Both the position numbers and the translations under genes were made by a program. From Campylobacter porcelli (GTDB taxonomy: Bacteria; Campylobacterota; Campylobacteria; Campylobacterales; Campylobacteraceae): a stretch of 64,000 bases of DNA. How positions within the stretch are numbered: the stretch's first letter is position 1; every line of letters starts with the position of its first letter. Where the stretch lies: positions 124,001 to 188,000 of the forward strand of contig NZ_CP018789.1 in NCBI RefSeq assembly GCF_002139855.1, read 5' to 3'. Of this stretch, positions 1 through 9,787 are shown piece after piece. The notes below the pieces were generated by a model that was not told where the DNA came from, ran no database searches, and saw only the letters and a program-made list of their open reading frames with translations.

Positions 1-269
1 TCATCACTATTTTGAAATAAAAATCCAAGTAAATTTCTATATTTTCTAAAATCATCTAAGCTTTTCATAGGTTCGTGAAATATCTCCACGCTACCTTCTA
101 AAGGCATTTTAAGACCGCCTATTATCTCAAGGAGAGTTGATTTGCCGCAGCCATTTTGACCTATTATGGCGATCTTTTCTTTATGAGAGAGATTTAAATT
201 TAGATTTTCAAATAAAATTTTATCGCCAATTTTGGCTTTTACATTTTTCAAAGTTACAGAACAGCTCAA
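1..269 (-). CDS. nikO: Nickel ECF importer ATP-binding subunit NikO (partial)
   Basis: ATPase that would power the nickel permease encoded just upstream; cytoplasmic face of the inner membrane. The first 89 codons are present and the C-terminal part lies beyond the window edge. The Walker A motif GQNGCGKS is at residues 37-44, and the Q-loop region ends the visible part (FLFQNSD). I chose the TTG at 267-269 because it overlaps the nikQ stop as TTGA, the same coupling used at nikM/nikL. The only nearby ATG is out of frame. The assignment to nickel rather than cobalt comes from the nikK and nikL neighbours and is an inference. Confidence 0.8.
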   Translation of the reverse strand, partial: MSCSVTLKNVKAKIGDKILFENLNLNLSHKEKIAIIGQNGCGKSTLLEIIGGLKMPLEGSVEIFHEPMKSLDDFRKYRNLLGFLFQNSD

Positions 270-919
270 ATCAAAACTCCTTGTTTGAAAATTAGCGAGA
301 TTAAGAGTAAAATTATAAGTAAAATATCATAAAATCCAAATTTTAAGCTATTTTCAAGCTTGTAAAATTTGCCATTAAATCCCCTTATTTGCATGGTTTT
401 TTCTAGTATTTGTGATTTTTCAAACGCACCTAAAAATAGCATTGCGACCAAATTAGCATATGTTTGATAAGCAAAAATCGAGGTTGTATGGCTAAAATTT
501 CTAGCCTTTAAAGTGCGTTTAAATTTATAAAAATCCATCTTCGCTATCTGTATAAATCTAATACAAAAATAAAATAGATAGCTGATCTTGCTCCCAAGAC
601 CAAGGCGTGATATACCAAAAGCCATATCGTAAAAATCCATTTTATGAAATAGCAAAAGCCCAAATAAAATAATCAAATTCGAACGGATAAATATAAGCAG
701 TGCTAAATGATAATTATCCGATAAAATCACGCTTAAAGCGACTAAAATTATAAATAAATTTAGAAAAAATAGCCGTTTTAAAATCTCAAAAAAATATCTA
801 AATTTAATTAAGCTTAGAAAAATAATTGGCAACAAATGTGTCAAATAAATCTCCCCGCTAAGTGCTAGAAAAAAGCTAAAAATAAAAAAACAAAGTAGCG
901 ATATGGATGGATTTATCAT
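266..919 (-). CDS. nikQ: Nickel ECF importer transmembrane subunit NikQ (CbiQ family)
   Basis: Energy-coupling T component of an ECF-type metal importer, linking the ATPase (NikO) to the substrate-binding membrane protein (NikM) in the inner membrane. The 217-residue protein is very hydrophobic with several membrane spans, and it carries the CbiQ-like cytoplasmic stretch near residues 130-155 (KRTLKARNFS). The ATG overlaps the nikL stop as ATGA, so translation is probably coupled. Family placement rests on hydrophobic pattern, size and operon position, because CbiQ proteins diverge strongly in sequence. Confidence 0.75.
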   Translation of the reverse strand: MINPSISLLCFFIFSFFLALSGEIYLTHLLPIIFLSLIKFRYFFEILKRLFFLNLFIILVALSVILSDNYHLALLIFIRSNLIILFGLLLFHKMDFYDMAFGISRLGLGSKISYLFYFCIRFIQIAKMDFYKFKRTLKARNFSHTTSIFAYQTYANLVAMLFLGAFEKSQILEKTMQIRGFNGKFYKLENSLKFGFYDILLIILLLISLIFKQGVLI

Positions 920-1317
920 CTTCTTTTTATAAAATACAAAAACCCAAAAAATATGATAATACCAGCTATAGAGCCAACTATTTTTAAAATATATATTAAA
1001 GTGCTATCTTCTTTGTTTTCTATGATCTCTTTATCTGTAGTAAATGTAATTTTCCTCTCATGAGCTAAAGATCCATCAACTAAAATCTCAAATTCATTTG
1101 CTAATAACTTAACTCTAGCGACTCCATTTTCATCTGTTGTGGTATTTTGTATTACTTTTTTATCTTTGATTATATCGACTCTGCAACCTTTACAAGGCGA
1201 ATTTCCATAAAAATAGCTTTTGATAACGACAAAATCACCATCAATATCAGCAAAAACCTTCAAAGAGTGAGCATTTAAAGTGGCGAAAAACAAGAGTATT
1301 AAAGCTATTGTTTTCAA
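916..1317 (-). CDS. nikL: Nickel transport accessory protein NikL
   Basis: Small envelope protein of NikKMLQO-type importers. It has a signal-like N-terminus (residues 1-16), a periplasmic beta-rich domain with a C-x-x-C pair (Cys42, Cys45), and a C-terminal membrane helix (about 106-128) followed by a short basic tail (KRR). This topology fits a membrane-anchored periplasmic partner of NikM. The start is a TTG that overlaps the nikM stop (TTGA). The function of NikL is known only through association with nickel ECF systems, so its role in metal delivery is inference. Confidence 0.7.
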   Translation of the reverse strand: MKTIALILLFFATLNAHSLKVFADIDGDFVVIKSYFYGNSPCKGCRVDIIKDKKVIQNTTTDENGVARVKLLANEFEILVDGSLAHERKITFTTDKEIIENKEDSTLIYILKIVGSIAGIIIFFGFLYFIKRR

Positions 1318-1916
1318 TTTAATAACCCCCTATTTACCTTATAAATAAAGCCTATAGCAAACAAGCTTATTATACCTTCTACCATCATCAAAACCAAATT
1401 TGACGCTAAGGCAACACTAGCTATAGCATAAAATTCCTTACCATTTAAAACCAAAACACCGCTTAAAATCAGTGCTGAGCCTAAAAGCGAGATAAATCCT
1501 ACTAAAAACCAGCATATTGGTTGGTATATTTTTTGATATTTACACTCTTTTAGTGATAATTTTACAAAATACCTACCAAGTATCGACGGCAAGGCTAACA
1601 TAAGTAAATTTACCCCCAAAACGCTAATCCCACCATATCCAAAAAATAAAGCTTGAAGCAAAAGCCCAGCAAATATCGCAAGCAAGGCATTCACGCCTAA
1701 AAAAGCCCCAACTAAACCCCCTAATATCAAGTGTATCGAAGTAGGGCCAAGTGGAACATGAATAAAAGAAGCTATAAAAAATATCGCACTCATACAAGCG
1801 ATTTTAGGGATATCTTTGTAGTTTAATCTATACAAAAGATATACCACCAAAACCCCAGCTACAACGCTAGATGGGATTATGATTTCAGGCTTTAAAACGC
1901 CTTCGCTAATATGCAT
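1314..1916 (-). CDS. nikM: Nickel ECF importer substrate-binding membrane subunit NikM (CbiM family)
   Basis: S component that binds and passes the metal ion through the inner membrane. The protein begins MHISEG, the hallmark N-terminus of the CbiM/NikM family; in characterised relatives the amino group and His2 ligate Ni or Co. It is 200 residues with about six or seven membrane spans and further His residues in the segment FIHVPLGPTSIHL, a conserved family motif. The ATG shares one base with the nikK stop (TAATG), which also argues for this start. Confidence 0.85.
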   Translation of the reverse strand: MHISEGVLKPEIIIPSSVVAGVLVVYLLYRLNYKDIPKIACMSAIFFIASFIHVPLGPTSIHLILGGLVGAFLGVNALLAIFAGLLLQALFFGYGGISVLGVNLLMLALPSILGRYFVKLSLKECKYQKIYQPICWFLVGFISLLGSALILSGVLVLNGKEFYAIASVALASNLVLMMVEGIISLFAIGFIYKVNRGLLN

Positions 1917-2665
1917 TATTCATAATCCTTAGTCTCTACCCAAATTACCGCCCCAATCTCTACTGGATACTCTTTGCCATCTTTTTTGATCTTTTTATCA
2001 TCTTCATTTAAAGCAGAAAATCCCCACCATCCAGCAAGTGGCATAGCAAAGCTAAATTCCCCAAGCTCATTTGTCTTAACCTCTTGAGTTATATAGTCAT
2101 CTCCTGGGGCTTTTAGCCCTTTTGTATTTAAATACTCAATCTCAACAATTGTATTTTTAGCCGGTTTTCCTTTATATAAAACCTTGCCTGAAAAGATATT
2201 TCCCTTATAAAGTCCATAAGGTCTAGTAAGTGGTATAATCTCTGTTTTTAACCCTATTGGCTCATCCCAACCATCATTATATCCGTAGGCATCTACTATA
2301 GTTTTGGTTATATGTCTTATAAATACACTCTCAGCTGGTTCAAAATATGGCTTTGGATCCATATAAAATTGATAAACGCCAGGCTCTTTAATGCTATATG
2401 AAGTTTCATAATAGCTCATTTTGCCATCTTTTTTCTCTATTAAATTCGAAAAAATCTCTTTTTTACCATTAGTAAAAACCCCAGCCTCAACTGGCTTATC
2501 TAAGTTCATCATCATACCTTCAAATGGATGAGTGAATTTATATGTGATTATCTCTTTGGCTTGTTCTTGGTCATCTATGGTTGAATTTGATGGGATAACC
2601 ACCCCAAAGTGAGCCAACGCCGCACACGCAACTCCTGCAACTACAAATAGTGATTTTAAATTCAT
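1916..2665 (-). CDS. nikK: Periplasmic DUF4198-type nickel importer component NikK
   Basis: Secreted or periplasmic protein (249 residues) with an N-terminal signal peptide (about residues 1-18, ending near AALAHF) and a beta-sandwich body rich in aromatic residues, as in DUF4198/NikK proteins that accompany nickel ECF importers. It is the first gene of nikKMLQO and probably presents metal to NikM/NikL. AAGGG precedes the ATG by about seven bases. The 98 bp upstream hold a perfect AT-rich palindrome at 2739-2765. A TonB-dependent nickel receptor often pairs with such systems, but none is adjacent here. Confidence 0.75.
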   Translation of the reverse strand: MNLKSLFVVAGVACAALAHFGVVIPSNSTIDDQEQAKEIITYKFTHPFEGMMMNLDKPVEAGVFTNGKKEIFSNLIEKKDGKMSYYETSYSIKEPGVYQFYMDPKPYFEPAESVFIRHITKTIVDAYGYNDGWDEPIGLKTEIIPLTRPYGLYKGNIFSGKVLYKGKPAKNTIVEIEYLNTKGLKAPGDDYITQEVKTNELGEFSFAMPLAGWWGFSALNEDDKKIKKDGKEYPVEIGAVIWVETKDYE

Positions 2666-2738
2666 TTATTACCCTTTTTTTTGAAAAATATTGCTTATAA
2701 TTATGCTACTTTTTTTCTTTAATTTTACTTAATTATTT

Positions 2739-2765
2739 AACATAAATTTAATATAAATTTATGTT
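2739..2765. promoter_or_regulatory. Perfect 12-bp inverted repeat between fliI and nikK
   Basis: Arms aacataaattta and taaatttatgtt are exact reverse complements separated by ATA. The element overlaps the fliI stop codon and lies about 75-100 bp upstream of nikK. It could be a weak AT-only terminator for fliI or an operator for a dimeric metal regulator (Fur/NikR type) controlling nikKMLQO. It does not match a NikR consensus that I can state with certainty. Confidence 0.4.
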
Positions 2766-4083
2766 ATGGATTTTGAGTGCCAACTATTTTAGATAGCATA
2801 TCTATAGTTTTGTCAAATTCCACCCCTTCATCTGGATTTTGTTTTATAAAATCCTCCATAGCACCCTTTTTGCTAATAGCGTAGTCAAGCTCCTTATCTA
2901 CGCCCTTCTGATAGGCTCCAATGCGGATTAAAACCTCATTTTCTTTAAGCATAGAAAATAGCCTTTTAAATTTATTAGCATTTTGCTTATGCTCTTTGGT
3001 GATGACATCGCTCATTACACGACTTGCTGAATTTAGAATATTTATGGGTGGATATATCCCAAAATCAGTTAATTCTCTACTTAAAACTATATGTCCATCT
3101 AGGATTGAGCGACTTTGATCAGCAATGGGATCGCTCATATCATCGCCTTCTACTAAAACCGTGAAAAATGCCGTGATAGAGCCTTTGCCATCTTCTTTTC
3201 CTGCTCTTTCCATTAGTTGCGGAAGGAGCGTAAGAGCGCTTGGCGGATAGCCCTTTGAGGTTGGTGGCTCACCTAGTGCTAGACCGATTTCACGCTGTGC
3301 CATAGCAAATCTAGTGACGCTATCCATCATAAATAGCACATCTTTGCCTTGATCTTTGAAGTATTCAGCCACGCTCATAGCGCAAAATGCACCATATTTT
3401 CTCATCAAAGAGCTATCATCGCTTGTGGCTACTATTATTATAGTGTTGGTTAGATCTCCGCCTAAATTTTTTTGGATAAACTCAGGAACCTCCCTGCCAC
3501 GCTCACCAATCAACGCTATTACCTTTATAGGGGCTGTGGTGTTTCTTACTATCATTCCCATTAAGGTGGATTTACCCACGCCAGATCCGGCAAATATCCC
3601 GACTTTTTGCCCCTTTCCACAGGTCAAAAGCCCATCAATACTCTTAATCCCAACGCTAAATTTCTCATCAATTAGCCCACGCTTCATAGCAGGAATTGGA
3701 GCTCGCATTATAGGTATGAAATCAAAGCACTCTATAGCGCCTTTACCATCTTTTGGATTCATAAATGGATCTACTACTCTACCAAGCAAAGCCTCGCCTA
3801 CAGGGATATTCATACCTTGATCACTTGCATAGACTCTATCTCCAACCTTAAACCCTTCTACGAAGCCAAACGGACTAACGCTAGCACCATTTTGATTTAG
3901 TCCAGTTATCATTCCTAGCTCGTTTTTATCGCTATCTATGCTAGCAATCCTAACTATATCGCCAATGCTTGGGCGAAGACCTGAAATTTCAATATTATTG
4001 GCGTTAATTTTTGTTATTATGCCAAAAATGCTAGATAGATTTATCTTTTTAGCAAGGCGATTTTGGATATTTTTTAGGCTCAA
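2764..4083 (-). CDS. fliI: Flagellar type III export ATPase FliI
   Basis: Hexameric ATPase at the base of the flagellar export apparatus that helps unfold and deliver export substrates. The 439 residues match the family length. Visible motifs are Walker A GSGVGKST (166-173), the [10 protein letters not shown] segment and the Walker-B-region [11 protein letters not shown], all typical of FliI/F1-beta-like ATPases. The ATG overlaps the folE stop by four bases, so it is cotranscribed with folE, the same neighbour order I recall in C. jejuni. Other flagellar export genes are not adjacent. The YscN virulence homologue is a formal alternative, but no other injectisome genes are present. Confidence 0.95.
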   Translation of the reverse strand: MSLKNIQNRLAKKINLSSIFGIITKINANNIEISGLRPSIGDIVRIASIDSDKNELGMITGLNQNGASVSPFGFVEGFKVGDRVYASDQGMNIPVGEALLGRVVDPFMNPKDGKGAIECFDFIPIMRAPIPAMKRGLIDEKFSVGIKSIDGLLTCGKGQKVGIFAGSGVGKSTLMGMIVRNTTAPIKVIALIGERGREVPEFIQKNLGGDLTNTIIIVATSDDSSLMRKYGAFCAMSVAEYFKDQGKDVLFMMDSVTRFAMAQREIGLALGEPPTSKGYPPSALTLLPQLMERAGKEDGKGSITAFFTVLVEGDDMSDPIADQSRSILDGHIVLSRELTDFGIYPPINILNSASRVMSDVITKEHKQNANKFKRLFSMLKENEVLIRIGAYQKGVDKELDYAISKKGAMEDFIKQNPDEGVEFDKTIDMLSKIVGTQNP

Positions 4084-4667
4084 AATTTAACCGATTTTGG
4101 TGAATTTATGAGATCGAAAAACTCTTTTCTCGTCTCTGGATTTTTGATAAATGAGCCACGAAGTGCTGAAGTGGTAGTAACTGAATTGATCTTTTCTACC
4201 CCTCTCATCTCCATACACATATGCCTTGCTTCTACTACGACGCCTACGCCTTTTGGATTTATGGCTTCTTGTAAGGCTTGAGCGATCTGCTCTGTCATCT
4301 GCTCTTGAATTTGAAGTCTTCTAGCGTAGATATTTACCATTCTTGGAATTTTGCTTAGCCCTACTACCTTGCCATTTGGGATATAGGCTACATGAACTCT
4401 ACCAATTATAGGTAGCAAGTGGTGCTCGCAAATGCTGTAAAATTCGATATCTTTTATTAGCACCATCTCATTATTGCTACTTTCAAACATAGCATCGCCT
4501 AAAATCTCAAGCGGGCTTTGATTATAGCCTTGAGTAATGAATTCATAGGCTTTTGCTACTCTTTTTGGAGTGTTTATAAGCCCATCTCTATTTGGGTCTT
4601 CTCCTATGATTTGAAGCATTTTTTTGACGCAATCTTCAAATTCAGCCATTTTGCTCTTATCAAACAT
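4080..4667 (-). CDS. folE: GTP cyclohydrolase I
   Basis: Converts GTP to 7,8-dihydroneopterin triphosphate, the entry to folate (and queuosine precursor) synthesis, in the cytoplasm. The 195-residue protein has the zinc and catalytic motif CEHHLLP at 80-86 (Cys80, His83) and the third zinc ligand Cys151 in the RHMCMEMRG segment. The residues needed for activity are intact. It is the first gene of a two-gene unit with fliI and is divergent from tig across a 131-bp gap. Confidence 0.96.
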   Translation of the reverse strand: MFDKSKMAEFEDCVKKMLQIIGEDPNRDGLINTPKRVAKAYEFITQGYNQSPLEILGDAMFESSNNEMVLIKDIEFYSICEHHLLPIIGRVHVAYIPNGKVVGLSKIPRMVNIYARRLQIQEQMTEQIAQALQEAINPKGVGVVVEARHMCMEMRGVEKINSVTTTSALRGSFIKNPETRKEFFDLINSPKSVKF

Positions 4668-4762
4668 AATTTACCTTAAAAAAATTTTGCGTGATTTTAC
4701 AATAATTTGACTTGAGAGCAAATAAATTTAATAATTTATACTTAAATAAAGCAAAATTTTGA

Positions 4763-4768
4763 TATATT
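4763..4768 (+). promoter_or_regulatory. Candidate -10 element for the tig operon
   Basis: TATATT lies 31 bases upstream of the tig ATG in an AT-rich stretch with no clear -35 box, as is common for Campylobacter housekeeping promoters. An AAGGA ribosome-binding site follows at about 4789-4793. Placement is by pattern only. Confidence 0.45.
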
Positions 4769-4798
4769 ACACGCTAAATTTTTGTCAAAAGGAAAATA

Positions 4799-6097
4799 AT
4801 GGAAGTTAATGCTAAACTTACAAATTCAGTAAATGCTACTGCGACAACGACTTTAAAAGCAGATGAAATAAAACAAAAAGTAGAAAAATTAGCACAAAAA
4901 TCAGCTAAAAATGTAAAAATAGATGGATTTCGTCCTGGTAAGGTGCCAGTAGCTGAAATTATCAAAAGATATGGCAAAGATCTACAAAATGACGCTCGTG
5001 GCGAGCTTTATAGGGATTTTATCAGCGAATTTGTAAGATTAGTTAATAAATCAGACGCAGATATAATATCTGAACCAAGGGTGCTTAAATTTGATGAAAA
5101 AGATGGAAATATAGATGTTGAAGTTGAAATTTCATTTCGCCCAAGTGTAGATATAACTGGATATGAAGAGCTTATCCCAAGCTTTGAAGAGCCAAAGGTG
5201 CAAAAGAGCGAAATTGATGCGAAAATAGATGAAATTTTAAATATGTTAGCTCCGCTTAAAAAGGTAGAGAAAGATAGTTTAGAAAAGGGCGACTTTGCTA
5301 AATTCGATTTTGAGGGCTTTGTAGATGGGGAGACCTTTGAAGGTGGTAAGGCAGAGGGTTATGTCCTTGAGATTGGTAGCGGTCAGTTTATCCCAGGATT
5401 TGAAGATGGTATGATCGGTTTAAAAGTTGGCGAAGAAAGAGATATCAATGTTACATTCCCAGCTGAGTATGGTGCGGCTCACCTTGCTGGTAAAGCGGCG
5501 GTATTTAAAGTAAAATTACATGAAATTCAAGTCAAAGAGACTCCAAAATTAGATGAAGAAACTCTAAAGAAAATTTTGCCAAATGAAGAAAATCCAACCG
5601 CTAAACTATTAGAAGATCGTATAAGCGATCAGATTAAAGCTGAAAAATTAGCTAAATTAGTATCAGATGAGCTAAAACCAAATTTTGCTAAAGCAGCTGT
5701 GGAGAAATTTAGCTTTGACTTGCCAAATAATATAGTAGAGCAAGAGATCGATATGCAATTTAGAAATAATTGGATGAGCTTTAGCGATGAAGAGCGTAAG
5801 CAATTCCAAGAAGATCCAAAAGCGCTAGAGGCTCAAAGAGCAAAATATAGAGATGATGCTTTAAATAGCGTTAAACTAACATTTATCATAGATGAGTTAG
5901 CAAAGGTAAGAAATATAAATGTAGCTGATAATGAAATTTTACAGACAATATATTTTGAAGCTTATAGATATGGCGCAGATCCAAAAGAGCACTTAGAAAA
6001 TTACAAAAAACAAGGCATGATCCCAGCTGTGAAAATGGCTTTAATAGAAGAGAAATTGTTCTCAGATCTATTTAACAAAAAAGCTGAGAATAAATAA
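4799..6097 (+). CDS. tig: Trigger factor
   Basis: Ribosome-associated chaperone and peptidyl-prolyl isomerase that meets nascent chains at the exit tunnel. The 432 residues show the three expected parts. The N-terminal ribosome-binding domain has the signature GFRPGKVP near residues 43-50. An FKBP-like PPIase domain (about 150-240) contains the paired [11 protein letters not shown] and [12 protein letters not shown] segments. A helical C-terminal domain completes it. The stop shares one base with the clpP start (TAATG), so it heads a long operon whose first three functions (chaperone, protease, deformylase) all act on new proteins. Confidence 0.96.
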   Translation: MEVNAKLTNSVNATATTTLKADEIKQKVEKLAQKSAKNVKIDGFRPGKVPVAEIIKRYGKDLQNDARGELYRDFISEFVRLVNKSDADIISEPRVLKFDEKDGNIDVEVEISFRPSVDITGYEELIPSFEEPKVQKSEIDAKIDEILNMLAPLKKVEKDSLEKGDFAKFDFEGFVDGETFEGGKAEGYVLEIGSGQFIPGFEDGMIGLKVGEERDINVTFPAEYGAAHLAGKAAVFKVKLHEIQVKETPKLDEETLKKILPNEENPTAKLLEDRISDQIKAEKLAKLVSDELKPNFAKAAVEKFSFDLPNNIVEQEIDMQFRNNWMSFSDEERKQFQEDPKALEAQRAKYRDDALNSVKLTFIIDELAKVRNINVADNEILQTIYFEAYRYGADPKEHLENYKKQGMIPAVKMALIEEKLFSDLFNKKAENK

Positions 6098-6678
6098 TGA
6101 TACCTTATGTAATAGAAAATGATGGCAAAGGCGAGAGAAGCTACGATATATACTCTCGCTTACTTAAAGATCGCATAATTATGCTAACTGATGAGATCGA
6201 AGATCGCATGGCTAGTGCTATCGTGGCTCAACTTCTATTTTTAGAAGCACAAGATCCAGATAAAGATATATATCTATATATAAATAGCCCAGGCGGAGTA
6301 GTAACTAGCGGAATGAGTATATATGATACGATGAATTATATCAAGCCTGATGTTTGCACCATCTGTATCGGACAGGCTGCTAGTATGGGGTCATTTTTGC
6401 TTAGTAGTGGAGCAAAAGGCAAGAGATATATCTTACCAAATGCTAGAGTTATGATACATCAGCCATTAGGTGGAGCGCAAGGTCAAGCTACGGATATGGA
6501 GATTAGGACTAAAGAGATCTTAAGAATAAAAGAGAATTTAAATGCTATCTTGGCTAAAAATACAGGCCAAAAACTAGCAAAAATAATAAAAGATACAGAT
6601 AGGGATTTTTTTATGAGTGCTACTGAAGCAGTAGAGTATGGCATTGTTGATACAATTTTGACAAAAAGTTTTAAATAG
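6097..6678 (+). CDS. clpP: ATP-dependent Clp protease proteolytic subunit
   Basis: Serine protease subunit that forms the tetradecameric chamber served by ClpX or ClpA. The catalytic triad is readable: Ser96 in GQAASMGS, His121 in MIHQPLGG and Asp170 in TDRDFFM. The length (193 residues) is standard. Start overlap with tig (TAATG) indicates translational coupling. Confidence 0.97.
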   Translation: MIPYVIENDGKGERSYDIYSRLLKDRIIMLTDEIEDRMASAIVAQLLFLEAQDPDKDIYLYINSPGGVVTSGMSIYDTMNYIKPDVCTICIGQAASMGSFLLSSGAKGKRYILPNARVMIHQPLGGAQGQATDMEIRTKEILRIKENLNAILAKNTGQKLAKIIKDTDRDFFMSATEAVEYGIVDTILTKSFK

Positions 6679-6694
6679 AATTTAAGGTGTTGTG

Positions 6695-7756
6695 ATGGTT
6701 AAACTAGATGAAGATAAGGCAGCTATAAAGGAGACTACCACTATATCTAATGGTGCACCGGCTAAGCCAGCTGCACCTCGTCCAAGTGTCCCAAGTACTC
6801 AAGATGAGAATGTAGATTTAAATAAATTTTCATCATCTGTCTTAAAACAGCTACTTGCTGAGAATATCCAGCCAACACCTGATAATTTTGATATATATTT
6901 TAGAAAGCTATTAGAGAATAAACCGGCAAATTTTCAAAAGAAAGTTTTAGAGCTACTAGATTTTAGCAAAGAAGATAAGCTTGATCGCCAAGCTCTAATA
7001 GAAAAGGATATTAAAACTGGATTTGCTCAAATTCGCTCTATGATGCAATTAATATCGCTGATATACAAAAATTTAGGAATTATGAAAGGCATAGCTAAAA
7101 AGCGTTTAAGCGAGATGAACTCAAATGCAAATCCACTTGAAGTCCAAGGAAGCATAAAGGCCTTTGGGCTAGAACTTGAGAAGCTAAATATCTTAATGGA
7201 TCGCCATATAAACGCTATTAGAGCTAGTTATGAAGAGGTGGATAAAATCTTTAAAAATGTAGAGGATAACTCTATTTATGACTCTAAATTTGAAGTTTAT
7301 AACAAAAAATATCTATTAAAAATCCTATATGATGAATTTGATGATGTCAAACGCTATAAATATAATGTTAGCATAATGCTAATTCGCGTTAAAGATAAGG
7401 TTTTAAATGCGATCCCAAGCATAAAAGATAAAAATGGAATTTTAAGAAATATAGCCAAAATTTTATTAAAAACCTCAAGAAGAAGCGATATAGTCGCACA
7501 CTATGGGGATGGATGTTTTGCTATGGTGATGAAACACACAGACTTAGAAAGTGCTAAAAAGGCTGCTCAAAGGGTGGCTGAATTGCTATATCAAACTACA
7601 TTTTTTATGGGTGAAGATGAGCTAGATATGGATATGGAGATCGCAGTTGGAGCTATCAATCCAGATAGTAGTATAGAAGAGATACTCTCAGCACTTCTTG
7701 ATGCACTTCCTAAGAGTGCTAAGGGTGTTAAGCTCTTTGAGAGCGTAGAGGCGTGA
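6695..7756 (+). CDS. Degenerate GGDEF-domain protein
   Basis: Protein of about 353 residues with a low-complexity Pro/Ala-rich N-terminus (about 15-35), a helical middle, and a C-terminal GGDEF-like domain. The signature loop reads HYGDGCF where RYGGDEF is expected. The glutamate and second glycine needed for diguanylate cyclase chemistry are therefore missing, and it is probably a c-di-GMP/GTP sensor or a scaffold rather than an enzyme. I prefer the ATG at 6695 over the GTG directly before it because AAGG at 6684-6687 is better spaced. It sits between clpP and def in the operon; I do not recall this gene at that position in C. jejuni. Confidence 0.75.
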   Translation: MVKLDEDKAAIKETTTISNGAPAKPAAPRPSVPSTQDENVDLNKFSSSVLKQLLAENIQPTPDNFDIYFRKLLENKPANFQKKVLELLDFSKEDKLDRQALIEKDIKTGFAQIRSMMQLISLIYKNLGIMKGIAKKRLSEMNSNANPLEVQGSIKAFGLELEKLNILMDRHINAIRASYEEVDKIFKNVEDNSIYDSKFEVYNKKYLLKILYDEFDDVKRYKYNVSIMLIRVKDKVLNAIPSIKDKNGILRNIAKILLKTSRRSDIVAHYGDGCFAMVMKHTDLESAKKAAQRVAELLYQTTFFMGEDELDMDMEIAVGAINPDSSIEEILSALLDALPKSAKGVKLFESVEA

Positions 7757-7757
7757 T

Positions 7758-8276
7758 ATGGTTTTAGAAGTTTTAGAATATCCTGATAAAAGGCTTTTTG
7801 AGCTTAGTGTTGAGGTGGATAAATTTGATACTCAGCTTGGCGAATTTTTGGATAATATGTATGATACGATGATCGCTAAAAGCGGAATTGGTCTAGCTGC
7901 GATACAAGTAGGCCGGCCGATTAGAGCTTTGATTATTAATCTAGTAAATGATAAGGATATCCAAGATAAAGCCGATCTATTAGAGATAATCAATCCAAAA
8001 TTTATCAAAAAAGATGGCGAACAGCTCTATCAAGAGGGCTGCTTGAGTGTGCCTGGATACTATGAGGAGGTCAAAAGGGCTGCTAGTGTGGTTGTGGAGT
8101 ATCAAGATAGATTTGGCAACCATCACATTATCGAAGCTGATGGCTTGCTAGCCGTGGCACTTCAGCATGAAAACGACCATTTGGACGGGCATCTATTTAT
8201 AGAGAAAATTGGCTTTAATAAGCGTAAAAAATTTGATAAAGAGTATAAGAAAAAGCCAAAACGCAAACCGCTATGA
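7758..8276 (+). CDS. def: Peptide deformylase
   Basis: Metalloenzyme that removes the N-formyl group from new proteins. The three class motifs are present: GIGLAAIQVG (43-52), EGCLSVPG with metal ligand Cys95, and QHENDHLDG with His137, Glu138 and His141. Asn replaces the usual Ile in the HExxH motif, a non-ligand position. The lysine-rich C-terminal tail overlaps the start of the next gene by four bases (ATGA). Confidence 0.95.
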   Translation: MVLEVLEYPDKRLFELSVEVDKFDTQLGEFLDNMYDTMIAKSGIGLAAIQVGRPIRALIINLVNDKDIQDKADLLEIINPKFIKKDGEQLYQEGCLSVPGYYEEVKRAASVVVEYQDRFGNHHIIEADGLLAVALQHENDHLDGHLFIEKIGFNKRKKFDKEYKKKPKRKPL

Positions 8277-9787
8277 AATCCTTAAAATGTGCTTGTTTAG
8301 GCTCTAAACTACATATAATTGATATAGAATCCACTCTCCTTAGGGCTTTGCCTGGATTTGAGATCGTTGGTCTTGCTAGTGTGACTATCAAAGAGGCGGT
8401 CACACGGGTCAAATCCGCACTTTCTGCTCTTAAAGACTTTAGTCTTCCAGCTATGAAAATCATCATAAATTTAAGTCCAAGCGATGTTAAAAAGGATGGC
8501 TCATATTTTGATTTAGCAATTGCTCTTTTGGTTTTATTACAAAAGGAGCGATTTGATAGTGATTATTTTGTCTTTGGTGAGCTTGGGCTTGATGGAAGGC
8601 TTAGAAGCTCAGCGGAGCTATTTTCGATACTATTATTTCTTAGCACTCAAGTGGATTGTGCTAAGATTTTACTCCCAAAAGATATAGCTCTAAAAGCTGC
8701 GATGATACCAAATTTTGAAATTTACGCAGTTGAAAATCTAGCTCAAGCTAGGGATTTTTTCTTAAATGATGAGTTTAGACAGAGTTGCAAGGTGAAAGCC
8801 GCTCATCCGATTTTTGATAATGTGATAGAGATTTCGGGGCGCAAATTTGTCCCAAATTTAAATTATAAGCTTGATTTTATCGATATTAAAGGTCAAGAAA
8901 GAGCCAAACGAGCTAGTGTTATCGCAGCAGCTGGAATGCATAATATTTTATTTGAAGGAAGCCCAGGGTGTGGCAAGAGTATGAGCGCAAAGCGTTTGCC
9001 ATACATTATGCCGCCTCAGAGTTTAGAAGAGATATTACTAGCTAGTGCGTATGAATCTTTAAATTCAAATAATAGCGATTTTAGCACGGTTAGATCTTTT
9101 AGAAGTCCGCACCACACAAGCACTAGAAGCTCAATTTTTGGCGGCGGAAGCGGTATGGCAAGGATCGGAGAGGTAGCTTTAGCCAATGGTGGAGTGCTGT
9201 TTTTTGATGAGTTTCCACACTTTGGCAAACAAATTTTAGAAAGCCTTAGAGAGCCTTTGGAGGATTATAAAATCAATATTTCAAGGGTAAATTCTAAAGT
9301 TAGCTATGATACTAAATTTCTATTTGTAGCAGCTATGAATCCATGCCCTTGTGGCAATTTATTTAGTAAAAATAGCACTTGTATTTGTAGCGATAAAGAG
9401 ATTGCCAAATACCAAAATACCATATCTGGGCCTATTTTAGATCGTATTGATATATATTGTGCGATGGGTGAGATTAGCGAATTTGATGAGGCTACTTTAA
9501 GCTCAAAGCAAATGAGCGATATGGTGCTAAATGCCTTTAAAAATCAGATTAACAGAGGTCAAAGCGAACTAAATGGCAAATTAAACGATGGTGATATAGC
9601 TAAATTTTGCATTTTAGAAAGCCAAGCAAAAGAGGTTTTAAACAAGGCAATTTCTAGCTATAATCTTAGCCAAAGAGGGATAAATAAAACCCTAAAAGTC
9701 GCTAGGACAATTGCTGATTTACGCAACTGTGATACCATATCAAAAGCTGATATAATGGAGAGTTTGAGCTATAGGATGAAAAGATGA
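8273..9787 (+). CDS. YifB/ComM-family AAA+ ATPase (Mg-chelatase-like)
   Basis: The 504-residue protein has an N-terminal Lon-protease-like fold domain (about 1-170), then an AAA+ module with Walker A GSPGCGKS (229-236), Walker B LFFDEF, and the Cys-rich insert NPCPCGNLF typical of the family, followed by a C-terminal Mg-chelatase-type domain. ComM in naturally competent bacteria is a hexameric branch-migration helicase that helps integrate incoming DNA. Campylobacter is competent, so that role is plausible here but inferred. It overlaps its neighbours on both sides by ATGA-type junctions. Confidence 0.9.
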   Translation: MKSLKCACLGSKLHIIDIESTLLRALPGFEIVGLASVTIKEAVTRVKSALSALKDFSLPAMKIIINLSPSDVKKDGSYFDLAIALLVLLQKERFDSDYFVFGELGLDGRLRSSAELFSILLFLSTQVDCAKILLPKDIALKAAMIPNFEIYAVENLAQARDFFLNDEFRQSCKVKAAHPIFDNVIEISGRKFVPNLNYKLDFIDIKGQERAKRASVIAAAGMHNILFEGSPGCGKSMSAKRLPYIMPPQSLEEILLASAYESLNSNNSDFSTVRSFRSPHHTSTRSSIFGGGSGMARIGEVALANGGVLFFDEFPHFGKQILESLREPLEDYKINISRVNSKVSYDTKFLFVAAMNPCPCGNLFSKNSTCICSDKEIAKYQNTISGPILDRIDIYCAMGEISEFDEATLSSKQMSDMVLNAFKNQINRGQSELNGKLNDGDIAKFCILESQAKEVLNKAISSYNLSQRGINKTLKVARTIADLRNCDTISKADIMESLSYRMKR

